A stretch of DNA of 64,000 nucleotides. Origin: Dryocola clanedunensis subsp. sulfonylureivorans (GTDB lineage Bacteria > Pseudomonadota > Gammaproteobacteria > Enterobacterales > Enterobacteriaceae). The notes beneath the pieces were generated by a model, which worked only from the letters and a program-made list of their open reading frames with translations, had not been told where the DNA came from and did not search any database. The number at the start of each line of letters is the position of its first letter. Position 1 is the first letter of the stretch. This document shows, one piece after another, positions 38,772 to 46,586 of this stretch. The position numbers and the translations under genes were made by a program. The DNA lies in NCBI RefSeq assembly GCF_016756775.1, contig NZ_JAERMU010000001.1:1-64000 (forward strand), read 5' to 3'.

Positions 38772-39863
38772 ATGGGATTCAAATGCGGTATCGTCGGCTT
38801 GCCGAACGTCGGTAAATCCACCCTGTTCAACGCGCTCACCAAGGCGGGAATTGAAGCAGCAAACTTCCCGTTCTGTACCATTGAGCCGAACACCGGCGTG
38901 GTGCCGATGCCGGACCCACGCCTGGACAAGCTGGCCGAAATCGTAAAACCTCAGCGTATCCTGCCTACCACCATGGAATTCGTGGATATCGCCGGCCTGG
39001 TGAAAGGCGCGTCTAAAGGTGAAGGCCTGGGCAACCAGTTCCTGACCAACATCCGCGAAACCGAAGCTATCGGCCACGTGGTGCGCTGCTTCGAGAATGA
39101 CAACATCATTCACGTGAACAACAAGGTTGACCCGGCTGACGACATCGAGGTGATCAACACCGAGCTGGCCCTCTCCGATCTGGATACCTGTGAACGCGCG
39201 ATGCACCGCATACAGAAGAAAGCTAAGGGCGGCGACAAAGACGCAAAAGCCGAGCTGGCCGCACTGGAAAAATGCCTGCCACAGCTGGAAAACGCCGGTA
39301 TGCTGCGCGCGCTGAACCTGAGCGAAGAAGACAAAGCGGCAATCAAATACCTGAGCTTCCTGACGCTGAAGCCAACCATGTACATCGCTAACGTCAATGA
39401 AGACGGCTACGAAAACAACCCATACCTGGACAAAGTCCGTGAAATCGCGGCAGCCGAAGGCTCCGTGGTGGTGGCGGTTTGCGCAGCGGTTGAGTCTGAT
39501 ATCGCCGAGCTGGACGACGCCGACCGTGACGAGTTCATGGCCGAAATGGGTCTGGAAGAGCCAGGCCTGAACCGCGTAATCCGCGCCGGTTACGAACTGC
39601 TGAACCTGCAAACCTATTTCACCGCTGGCGTAAAAGAAGTTCGCGCATGGACAATCCCAGTCGGGGCCACCGCGCCGCAGGCTGCAGGTAAAATCCACAC
39701 CGACTTCGAAAAAGGCTTTATTCGCGCACAGACCATCGCGTACGAAGACTTTATCACCTACAAAGGTGAGCAAGGCGCGAAGGAAGCAGGCAAGATGCGT
39801 GCGGAAGGTAAAGACTACATCGTGAAAGATGGCGACGTGATGAACTTCCTGTTCAACGTCTAA
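38772..39863 (+). CDS. ychF: Redox-regulated ribosome-binding ATPase YchF
   Basis: YchF (OLA1 family) is a P-loop protein of the Obg group that prefers ATP over GTP. It binds ribosomes and is linked to control of catalase activity and oxidative stress. The 363-residue protein has the P-loop GLPNVGKST (about 9-17), switch [18 protein letters not shown] and the altered G4 motif NVNE that explains ATP preference. The C-terminal TGS domain is also present. It is followed by a strong terminator, after which the accessory region begins. Confidence 0.97.
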   Translation: MGFKCGIVGLPNVGKSTLFNALTKAGIEAANFPFCTIEPNTGVVPMPDPRLDKLAEIVKPQRILPTTMEFVDIAGLVKGASKGEGLGNQFLTNIRETEAIGHVVRCFENDNIIHVNNKVDPADDIEVINTELALSDLDTCERAMHRIQKKAKGGDKDAKAELAALEKCLPQLENAGMLRALNLSEEDKAAIKYLSFLTLKPTMYIANVNEDGYENNPYLDKVREIAAAEGSVVVAVCAAVESDIAELDDADRDEFMAEMGLEEPGLNRVIRAGYELLNLQTYFTAGVKEVRAWTIPVGATAPQAAGKIHTDFEKGFIRAQTIAYEDFITYKGEQGAKEAGKMRAEGKDYIVKDGDVMNFLFNV

Positions 39864-39921
39864 ATAAAATTTGCCGTCTCATGAGGTTCCGCTGAATCTC
39901 ATAAGAGCCGTAGAAAACTAT

Positions 39922-39948
39922 AAAATCCACGCAATTGCGTGGATTTTT
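39922..39948 (+). terminator. Rho-independent terminator of ychF
   Basis: AAATCCACGC and GCGTGGATTT pair around AATT, and T follows. Two close relatives of this hairpin occur 3.7-3.9 kb downstream (43663-43685 and 43826-43850). Confidence 0.9.
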
Positions 39949-40213
39949 CATTTCACAATGTCTCAAATAATAATAGCGACGAAGCGCAGCTAAAATTAAG
40001 TACGCCTGTGCGTAAAATCACTTCCATATTCACGCTCTCGGGCACGGTTGAAACGCGAGTAAGCACGTTGCAGATAAAAGGCTGGCCAGAGCGTGCAGAG
40101 AATGGTCACTTATCGGGTAGAGAGGTGGTGAATAGTTAGCAATAGACAACTCCCCTCGGCAAGAATTATTTTATTAAGTCTGTATGTTAATCCACAAGAG
40201 CCCAGGTTAATAA
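39949..40213. other. Intergenic region between ychF terminator and LysR gene
   Basis: About 265 bases with no gene I can support. A 66-codon frame covers part of it but starts inside the terminator hairpin and has no ribosome site. The region is A+T-richer than the preceding core genes and probably holds the LysR-gene promoter. Confidence 0.5.
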
Positions 40214-41104
40214 ATGCGCCGTAAAAATGTGAACGATTATCAAGCTTTTATCGCCGTGGCTCGAGAAAAAAGCTTCACCAAAGCGGCCGCTCAGTTAGGT
40301 GTCTCACAGTCGGCGCTGAGCTACACGGTGAGGACTCTTGAAGCAGACCTTGGTCTTCGTCTTCTTACTCGAACCACACGTAGCGTTTCTGTGACGGAAG
40401 CTGGCGAGCGGCTACTTTCCCGTATAGGGCCACATTTCGACGAAATTGAAAGTGAGATCGCCGCGCTCAGCGGATTACGGGATAAACCAGCCGGTACTGT
40501 GCGAATTACTGCCGTTGAACATGCAGCCGATACAATTCTCTGGCCTAAACTCGCCCCGGTGATGCTTGAGTATCCTGATATCAACATTGAAATTATCAGC
40601 GAGTACGGACTCAAAGATATCGTCGCTGAGCGTTATGATGCCGGTGTTCGGTTGGGAGAACAGGTCGATATGGATATGGTTTCTTTGCCCCTTGCCAGGG
40701 ACTTCTGTTTTGCAGTGGTCGGGGCCCCCTCGTATTTTAAGGGGAAGACATATCCGGGAACGCCTCGTGATTTAAACGAGCACAGCTGTATCAGATTACG
40801 CCTGCCTACTCATGGCGGATTCTATACCTGGGAGTTTCGGAAGGATAAAACTGAAATTAAGGTTCGCATCGATGGACAAGCGACTTTCAGCACTATAAAT
40901 ATGATGAGACAGGCCGCCCTTGATGGGCTGGGGCTTGCTTATCTGCCGCTAGATACCGTGGAGAATTATCTTGAAAACGGGTTGTTAGTCCAGGTGCTTA
41001 CTGACTGGTGCCCACCGCGTCCCCCCTACCATCTTTACTACCCCAGCCGTCTACAGCATTCTCCGGCATTTGCACTTGTGCTCGAAGCACTCCGCATCCA
41101 ATAA
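40214..41104 (+). CDS. LysR-family transcriptional regulator
   Basis: This is a LysR-type activator/repressor of 296 residues. The winged helix-turn-helix occupies about residues 5-64 (NDYQAFIAVAREKSFTKAAAQLGVSQSALSYTVRTLE), followed by the substrate-binding domain. The wording of the effector domain (LPKLAPVMLEYPDINIEI-type, DIVAERYDAGVRLGE) is that of the subgroup often found next to genes for aromatic or quinone oxidoreductases. It lies 192 bases upstream of, and parallel to, a Tat-exported hydrolase and an old-yellow-enzyme gene, which are its likely targets. The effector is unknown. The stretch has lower GC than the core genes, consistent with later acquisition. Confidence 0.85.
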   Translation: MRRKNVNDYQAFIAVAREKSFTKAAAQLGVSQSALSYTVRTLEADLGLRLLTRTTRSVSVTEAGERLLSRIGPHFDEIESEIAALSGLRDKPAGTVRITAVEHAADTILWPKLAPVMLEYPDINIEIISEYGLKDIVAERYDAGVRLGEQVDMDMVSLPLARDFCFAVVGAPSYFKGKTYPGTPRDLNEHSCIRLRLPTHGGFYTWEFRKDKTEIKVRIDGQATFSTINMMRQAALDGLGLAYLPLDTVENYLENGLLVQVLTDWCPPRPPYHLYYPSRLQHSPAFALVLEALRIQ

Positions 41105-41296
41105 CCTTTGAACGCTGTTTGTCCTGGTCCATATCGTACTCTGTTGCTTATAACCCCATTAAGAAAATCTCCTTCTAAGCCCATGCGAAATTAAGCCTCT
41201 AATTTCTGAATACTGAAGAGATTAAGATGGCCACTGAAACAATCTGTGTTCTTTCAGCGGCCAGGGCCGTCATCATGTAAATGAAGGAGTCTTGCA

Positions 41297-42355
41297 ATGA
41301 GTAATAAAACAGGTGGATTAAGCCGCCGAAATTTTATATTGACAAGTTCAGTGGCCTCCGCAGGATTTCCGATGGCGGGTCATGCTTCAGCCCTGCTCTC
41401 ACCTACCCCTCGAACATCAGGTACCACGACACACGTAGATGGAATCACAGTCAGCAGCGTCCTGTTCCGCAACAATGAGATAATGATGTCCGGAAACGTC
41501 TACGTGCCCCCGGATTTCAGCCAAAACCGTCAATACGCTGCTATTGTCGTTGTCCACCCTGGTGGTGGTGTTAAGGAACAGACAGCTGGCCTTTACGCCC
41601 TCAAGCTGGCTAAAGAAGGATTTGTCACTCTGGCGTTTGATGCCTCCCATCAGGGGGCCAGTGGCGGATTACCGCGCTTTGTTGATGATCCTGTGAAGCG
41701 AGTCGCCGATTTCTATAGCGCAGTCGATTACCTGACGACTCTCCCTTATGTCGATAATAATCGCATTGGCGCATTAGGCGTTTGTGCAGGAAGTGGTATC
41801 ACGGTTAAAGCGTCGATGACGGAACGCCGAATCAAAGCGCTGGCAACAGTCAGTGCCGTGGATGTCGGAGCGGCGACCCGTAAAGGCTGGGCTGGAACAA
41901 CATCTGAATCTGAACTCATTGCGACTCTGGATGCTGTTGCTAAACAGCGCACAGCAGAAGCAGCGGGCGACGCACCGGCTTATGTCAACTATGTGCCCAA
42001 ATTGGGTGACACCAGTGCCCCAAAAGATCTTCAGGAAGCTGCGGACTACTATCTGACCGAACGCGGAAAATATCCGACTTCCACCAACCAAATGCTGATG
42101 ACAAGTATCAGTACGCTGGCGTCATTCACCGGGTTTGAAGGGGCAGATGTCTATTTAACGCAGCCGCTTCTGATTGTAGCCGGTAGCAAAGCTGGTTCGC
42201 TCTGGCACAGCCAGGAATTACACAAAGCTGCTGCTTCTGTTCAAAAAACGCTGCATATCATCCCAGGTGCGACGCACATGGATCTCTATGATGGTCAGGG
42301 TGCAACGGTTGCCGCGAGTGAGCTGGCTCCTTTCTTCAAAAAGAATCTCGTTTAG
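41297..42355 (+). CDS. Tat-exported alpha/beta hydrolase, dienelactone-hydrolase-like
   Basis: This is a 352-residue protein with a twin-arginine signal (SRRNFIL at 9-15, hydrophobic part to about residue 32), so it should act in the periplasm. The hydrolase fold shows VVVHPGGG near 85-91. The nucleophile elbow is GVCAGSG, with Cys163 in place of the more common Ser, as in dienelactone hydrolases. A C-terminal His lies in PGATHMDLYD (about 327). It resembles YcjY-type and dienelactone-hydrolase-type proteins, but the substrate is unknown. It ends 12 bases before the flavin oxidoreductase gene, so the two are co-transcribed. Confidence 0.75.
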   Translation: MSNKTGGLSRRNFILTSSVASAGFPMAGHASALLSPTPRTSGTTTHVDGITVSSVLFRNNEIMMSGNVYVPPDFSQNRQYAAIVVVHPGGGVKEQTAGLYALKLAKEGFVTLAFDASHQGASGGLPRFVDDPVKRVADFYSAVDYLTTLPYVDNNRIGALGVCAGSGITVKASMTERRIKALATVSAVDVGAATRKGWAGTTSESELIATLDAVAKQRTAEAAGDAPAYVNYVPKLGDTSAPKDLQEAADYYLTERGKYPTSTNQMLMTSISTLASFTGFEGADVYLTQPLLIVAGSKAGSLWHSQELHKAAASVQKTLHIIPGATHMDLYDGQGATVAASELAPFFKKNLV

Positions 42356-42367
42356 GTATAGCTATCC

Positions 42368-43486
42368 ATGAAAAAAAATCCACTTCTTGAAAAATTTACG
42401 CTCGGTAAAGGTGTGACTCTGCGCAACCGTATTGTGATGGCACCCATGACAACATGGGCGGGTAATGATGACGGCACAGTATCGCATGAGGAAGAAGCTT
42501 ATTATCGTCGACGTGTTCAGGACATTGGGCTGGTGATTACCGGCTGTACTCATGTTCAGGAAAATGGCATCGGATTTACGGGGGAATTTGCTTCATATGA
42601 CGACAAATTTATTCCCGGTTTAAAGCGTCTTGCGGCGGCGGCAAAAAGCGGTGGAGCACCGGCAATCTTACAAATTTTCCATGCTGGTGTGAAAACCAGC
42701 CCTGAACTAGTTTCAGATATCGTAGCGGCAAGCGCTGTTCCCGGTGATGCTGGGCCTTTCGCACCTTCCGTTATTCCTCGCACACTTACCTGCGCAGAAG
42801 TCGAAACTGTTATTCAAGCTTTCGGTGAAACCACTCGCCGTGCCATAGAAGCAGGATTCGATGGTGTTGAGTTACATGGTGCCCATGGCTTTTTACTTCA
42901 GAACTTTTTCTCACCTCATTCCAACCGAAGAGACGATCAATGGGGCGGCTCTATTGAAAACCGTATGCGTTTCCCTCTCGGCGTCATCGACAGTGTGCGT
43001 AACACAATTGCAAAACATGCAACCAATCCCTTTCTGATGGGATACCGTATTACGCTGGATGAGCATTATGACGATGGGTTGCGCATTGATGAGTCTCTTC
43101 AATTGGTTGATCGCCTTGTCGACAAAGGTATTGATTATCTTAACGTATCACTCGGTAATGCCCTTGAAGCCAGAGCAGTTGATTCGCCGAATGGACCCAA
43201 AGCCATCGAAATCGTGCGCGATCACCTTGCTGGACGTATACCTCTGATTGTTGCCGGACAGTTGCGAACGCCAGAGCAAGCCGAGGATGCTGTTAAAGCA
43301 GGGGTATCTTTGACTGCCGTAGGTCAGGGAATGGTGATGAACCCAGACTGGGTTAAGTTCGTAGAGGGCAAAGCTGAAGGTAAAATTGCTCTCGATATTG
43401 CTGCATCTGATGCTGAACAACTTGCTATACCCCAGAAACTCTGGCGTGTAATTGAGGAAACAACCGGCTGGTTCAACATTCGTTAG
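42368..43486 (+). CDS. Old-yellow-enzyme-type NADH:flavin oxidoreductase
   Basis: This is a 372-residue FMN-dependent ene-reductase-like protein of the OYE/YqjM group. It reduces activated C=C bonds or related electrophiles with NAD(P)H; the true substrate is unknown. Visible signatures are RIVMAPMTTW (FMN phosphate side), FHAGVK, the substrate-binding HGAHGFLLQNFFSPHSN (His170, His173) and DDQWGGSIENRMRF. The active-site Cys of YqjM at the MAPM segment is absent (Thr). No signal peptide is present, so it is cytoplasmic, while its operon partner is exported. It is probably controlled by the LysR gene upstream. Confidence 0.83.
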   Translation: MKKNPLLEKFTLGKGVTLRNRIVMAPMTTWAGNDDGTVSHEEEAYYRRRVQDIGLVITGCTHVQENGIGFTGEFASYDDKFIPGLKRLAAAAKSGGAPAILQIFHAGVKTSPELVSDIVAASAVPGDAGPFAPSVIPRTLTCAEVETVIQAFGETTRRAIEAGFDGVELHGAHGFLLQNFFSPHSNRRDDQWGGSIENRMRFPLGVIDSVRNTIAKHATNPFLMGYRITLDEHYDDGLRIDESLQLVDRLVDKGIDYLNVSLGNALEARAVDSPNGPKAIEIVRDHLAGRIPLIVAGQLRTPEQAEDAVKAGVSLTAVGQGMVMNPDWVKFVEGKAEGKIALDIAASDAEQLAIPQKLWRVIEETTGWFNIR

Positions 43487-43662
43487 ATGTGGCCCAGCTA
43501 AAGAACGCAAATCGCAGTTTTCGAAACGAGTATAAAATGAGTAAACGCTAAAGGCCAGCACATGAAAAAGTTATTATAATCAGCAAAATACAATCTAGAT
43601 TATACGTCCTCCCTCTCCGTTGCCCCATGTCGATTCACGCAATCACATGGACTTCGCTGATA

Positions 43663-43685
43663 AAATCCACGCCGCCGCGTGGATT
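43663..43685. repeat. Terminator-like hairpin repeat, copy 1
   Basis: AATCCACGC and GCGTGGATT pair around CGCC. The 23 bases are repeated exactly at 43826-43848 and resemble the ychF terminator. No T-run follows this copy, so it may not terminate transcription. Confidence 0.65.
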
Positions 43686-43780
43686 CAGACTGATGACAAA
43701 CCTAAAGCGAATGCGTTTCGCAAAGATCTCACCGAATAAATAACAAGGAAAATCAATTCGTTGATTTTCGCCTGCTTATC

Positions 43781-43816
43781 ACAAAGAAGGAAAAACCACG
43801 CTTTTTCCTTCTTTGT
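43781..43816. repeat. Perfect palindrome with 15-base arms
   Basis: Arms ACAAAGAAGGAAAAA and TTTTTCCTTCTTTGT enclose six bases (CCACGC). It can form a long hairpin on either strand. The T-rich second arm does not make a typical terminator because little T follows the stem. The role is unknown. Confidence 0.7.
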
Positions 43817-43825
43817 CAGCAATCT

Positions 43826-43850
43826 AAATCCACGCCGCCGCGTGGATTTT
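43826..43850 (+). terminator. Terminator-like hairpin repeat, copy 2
   Basis: The same stem as at 43663-43685, here followed by seven T on the plus strand, so it is a good Rho-independent terminator. It lies 340 bases past the flavin oxidoreductase gene. Confidence 0.75.
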
Positions 43851-43972
43851 TTTATGTGACAAAACACATGACTCGTAATCAGTCATTTCCTCCTCAACCA
43901 ATCGTTGCAGCAGCGTCAGATATGATGATTTTCTACCTCGATAATTAGTACCACCCTATATTTTCCATTAAA

Positions 43973-43988
43973 TGTGATATATATCACG
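43973..43988. promoter_or_regulatory. CRP-like site
   Basis: TGTGATATATATCACG differs from the CRP consensus TGTGA-N6-TCACA by one base. It is 365 bases upstream of the catalase gene, too far for a simple promoter at the start codon. It may serve an unseen upstream promoter or RNA. Confidence 0.55.
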
Positions 43989-44160
43989 CAAACCATCGAT
44001 TTTAATCCCTTTTGATTGCATGAAGCCTATCGCATAAATAGGCCAGGCTGATTAAGCATTATTAATAATATTTACACCATGATTGTCAGTTTGTTATTAC
44101 CCCCTTGTATGGCGTGGCTTCAGCCTGTTATTAAAAATAATCCAAAAGTAAATTTTAATA

Positions 44161-44183
44161 AATGATAATGGCTCATTATCATT
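44161..44183. promoter_or_regulatory. Fur-like perfect palindrome upstream of the catalase gene
   Basis: The arms AATGATAATG and CATTATCATT are perfect ten-base inverted repeats around GCT. The sequence contains GATAAT/ATTATC elements like those of Fur boxes, but the half-site spacing differs from the classical 19-base box. It lies 170 bases before the catalase start. Confidence 0.5.
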
Positions 44184-44352
44184 GTTAGTATCAGGCGTAA
44201 TTTTGCTTATTTAATGAAGTATGTTACTTCTCATGCCCTGAGTGTCTTTATATGCGCCATATAAATTATTAAAGGCAACTCTATATTGTAGCCGCAGAGC
44301 ATTTAATGATGCCAGGTGGTTAATATAATGTTAAATACAAGCAGGAGTCATT

Positions 44353-45888
44353 ATGAGCAGACAAAAAAATTACGGCAAAATCTTCATGTTTTTGTTGGTA
44401 TCACCTTTAACAGTCCTGGCCTCTGAGAGTAGCCTGATGACTCAGGACAACGGTGCACCCGTCGGCGATAATCAAAACTCACAGACTGCCGGTCCCAATG
44501 GGCCCACGTTACTCCAGGATGGCCATTTAATTCAGAAGCTGCAGCGTTTCGACCGCGAAAGAATACCTGAGCGTGTTGTGCATGCACGGGGAACAGGCGC
44601 TTTTGGAGAGTTTAAGGCTGAGAAAGATATTTCTGATCTGACAAAGGCAAACGTATTTTTACCAGGAACGACAACTCCCGTATTTGTTCGCTTCTCAACG
44701 GTAATACACCCTAAGGGTTCCCCGGAGGAATTAAGAGATCCACATGGTTTCGCCATAAAATTTTATACCTCACAGGGAAACTGGGATTTAGTTGGCCTAA
44801 GCGAACCTGTATTTTTCATCCGTGATGCGATTAAATTCCCTGACATGATTCACTCGCTTAAACCGTCGCCGGTGACCAACGTCCAGAATCCCGAGCGGTA
44901 TTATGATTTTTTCAGCCACCAGCCTGAAAGTACCCATATGCTGACTCGTATCTTCTCTTTCCACGGCATACCCGCCTCATACAGAGAAATGGATGGCTTT
45001 GGCGTACATGCCTTTAAATTCATCAATAAGAAAGGTGAAATAACTTATGTGAAGTTCCACTTTAAAAGCCATCAAGGGGTTAAGGGCTACAACGGGGCCG
45101 AAGCACAAAAGATGCAGGGAAAAGACTTTAACAATCTGACGAATGATTTATACAGCACGATAAATGCCGGTAAGCTCCCGGTGTGGGACTTATACATTCA
45201 GACGCTCAAGCCCGAACAGTTAAACGATTTCAGCTATAACCCCTTAGATGATACGAAAGAGTGGCACGGTGTACCGGAAACCAAAATTGGCACGCTGACA
45301 TTAAATAAAGTTCCCAAAAACTTCTTCGAAACGACCGAGCAGGTCGCCTTTGATCCTTCTAACTTCATTCCCGGCATTGAAGCTTCCGAAGACCGTATGT
45401 TACAGGGCCGTCTGTTCTCTTACGCAGATACCCACATGTATCGCCTGGGTGCTAATTACCAGCAGATCCCGGTTAACCGCCCGAAGGTCGCTGTGAAAAA
45501 TTATAACCAGGAAGGGAGTGGTCATCATGGCCAGACCTCTGGGGAGGTAAACTATCAGCCTTCGGTGAATGATAATGGCCTGAAGGATGATGCCGCTTAT
45601 AAAGCCTCCACGCCTCTCCTCAGCGGAAATGTGCAGCAACAGATGATTGCCAAAACCGACAATTTCGAGCAGGCAGGTATTTTTTATCGTTCTTTAACGC
45701 CTTTACAGCAAAACGATCTTATCCAGGATTTAGGCGATGACCTCCTGAAAGTCCAGAACAAGCAGGTGCGATCTACCATGCTGAGTTATTTCTATAAGGC
45801 TGACGCTGACTATGGTAAGCGTTTGGCAGCACACACAAAAGACGATGTAGCAGTGATAGAAAAAATGGCTGCTGAACTGCAAAACTAA
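44353..45888 (+). CDS. Exported haem catalase (KatB-like)
   Basis: This is a monofunctional haem catalase of 511 residues, small-subunit type, with an N-terminal signal peptide (about 1-24, MFLLVSPLTVLA). It should remove H2O2 in the periplasm. The distal His77 (RVVHARGTGAFGEF) and the proximal haem Tyr357 (RLFSYADTHMYRLG) are present. The usual segment VGNNTPVFFIRD reads VGLSEPVFFIRD (148-159), so the conserved distal-pocket Asn is missing. It is followed 39 bases later by an exported ankyrin protein, the same pairing as katB-ankB in Pseudomonas. The DNA is clearly A+T-richer than the core genes, suggesting acquisition. Confidence 0.88.
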   Translation: MSRQKNYGKIFMFLLVSPLTVLASESSLMTQDNGAPVGDNQNSQTAGPNGPTLLQDGHLIQKLQRFDRERIPERVVHARGTGAFGEFKAEKDISDLTKANVFLPGTTTPVFVRFSTVIHPKGSPEELRDPHGFAIKFYTSQGNWDLVGLSEPVFFIRDAIKFPDMIHSLKPSPVTNVQNPERYYDFFSHQPESTHMLTRIFSFHGIPASYREMDGFGVHAFKFINKKGEITYVKFHFKSHQGVKGYNGAEAQKMQGKDFNNLTNDLYSTINAGKLPVWDLYIQTLKPEQLNDFSYNPLDDTKEWHGVPETKIGTLTLNKVPKNFFETTEQVAFDPSNFIPGIEASEDRMLQGRLFSYADTHMYRLGANYQQIPVNRPKVAVKNYNQEGSGHHGQTSGEVNYQPSVNDNGLKDDAAYKASTPLLSGNVQQQMIAKTDNFEQAGIFYRSLTPLQQNDLIQDLGDDLLKVQNKQVRSTMLSYFYKADADYGKRLAAHTKDDVAVIEKMAAELQN

Positions 45889-45897
45889 CTAATGAGG

Positions 45898-45919
45898 TCT
45901 GCCTGTGCAAGCAGGCAGA
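45898..45919 (+). promoter_or_regulatory. Hairpin between catalase and ankyrin genes
   Basis: TCTGCCTG and CAGGCAGA pair around six bases. No T-run follows. The only AGG-like ribosome site before the ankyrin start lies in its second arm, so the hairpin may limit ankyrin translation. Confidence 0.4.
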
Positions 45920-45927
45920 ATTAGCCA

Positions 45928-46473
45928 ATGAACATAATCGCCAGATTTGTCATTCTCGCACTGATGTTATTATCCCAACCCTCTGTCGCATCGATTAGTC
46001 CTGCCGTTATTGATGCCGCCCGCGTCGGTAACCTTGAGGTAGTAAAACAATCAATCAGCTCCGGCGCTAACGTGAATGACACGGACAGCAACGGTTATAG
46101 CCTGCTGATACTTGCTACTTATCATGGCCAATATAGTGTCGCCCGCTACCTTTTAGCTCAGGGTGCCGATCCGGGCTTGTTAGATAACCATGGACGAAGC
46201 GCGCTGATGGGTGCCGCATTTAAAAACGATATCGGTGCGGCCAGGATATTATTAGGTAATCCACGCACGGATGTTAACCAGCAAAACCCCGTCGGACAAA
46301 CTGCGGCGATGTATGCCGCTCTGTTTGGACATAAGGATTTTTTAACCTTTTTACTTTCTCACGGTGCCGATCTGGCCCTCAATGATAAAAAGGGTAACAC
46401 CGCCGCCTCCCTTGCCGCCGCTCAGGGCAATCAGTCGCTGGCGGACTGGATCTCGACCCGGAGCGTTCGCTAG
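45928..46473 (+). CDS. Periplasmic ankyrin-repeat protein (AnkB-like)
   Basis: This is a 181-residue protein with a signal peptide (about 1-22, ending SVAS) and four ankyrin repeats (for example VGNLEVVKQSISSGANVNDTD, HGQYSVARYLLAQGADPGLLD, HKDFLTFLLSHGADLALND). In Pseudomonas aeruginosa, the ankyrin protein AnkB is encoded next to KatB and is needed for full catalase activity. The order and export signals here suggest the same partnership, which is an inference. It is co-directional with the catalase gene at 39 bases and has a hairpin in the gap. Confidence 0.85.
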   Translation: MNIIARFVILALMLLSQPSVASISPAVIDAARVGNLEVVKQSISSGANVNDTDSNGYSLLILATYHGQYSVARYLLAQGADPGLLDNHGRSALMGAAFKNDIGAARILLGNPRTDVNQQNPVGQTAAMYAALFGHKDFLTFLLSHGADLALNDKKGNTAASLAAAQGNQSLADWISTRSVR

Positions 46474-46534
46474 CCCCTTCTGCAATTAAATGGAATAGTT
46501 GGTCTGTCACAAACGGGCCGTCCACATCATTAAC

Positions 46535-46562
46535 AAAATGCCGGAAATCTACCGGCATTTGC
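46535..46562 (-). terminator. Terminator of the adhesin-like gene
   Basis: On the minus strand AAATGCCGG and CCGGCATTT pair around TAGATTT and run into T-rich sequence. It lies about 25 bases past the stop of the minus-strand fimbrial gene. On the plus strand the T-run is weak, but it may also help end the ankyrin transcript. Confidence 0.7.
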
Positions 46563-46586
46563 TCTAATCACTATGTTAACTCGCCG

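Larger units (their letters stand above)
43487..44352. other. Long gene-free region upstream of the catalase gene
   Basis: 866 A+T-rich bases with no credible gene. They hold, in order, two near-identical terminator-like hairpins (43663-43685, 43826-43850) and a 15-base-arm palindrome between them (43781-43816). A CRP-like box (43973-43988) and a Fur-like palindrome (44161-44183) follow. A 60-codon minus-strand frame across the hairpins was rejected. Confidence 0.6.

Noticed and set aside
39939-40139. 66-codon frame between ychF and the LysR gene
   Set aside because: It begins inside the terminator hairpin, has no ribosome site and no recognisable family.
43685-43867. 60-codon minus-strand frame across the hairpin repeats
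   Set aside because: It is made largely of the palindromes and has no ribosome site.
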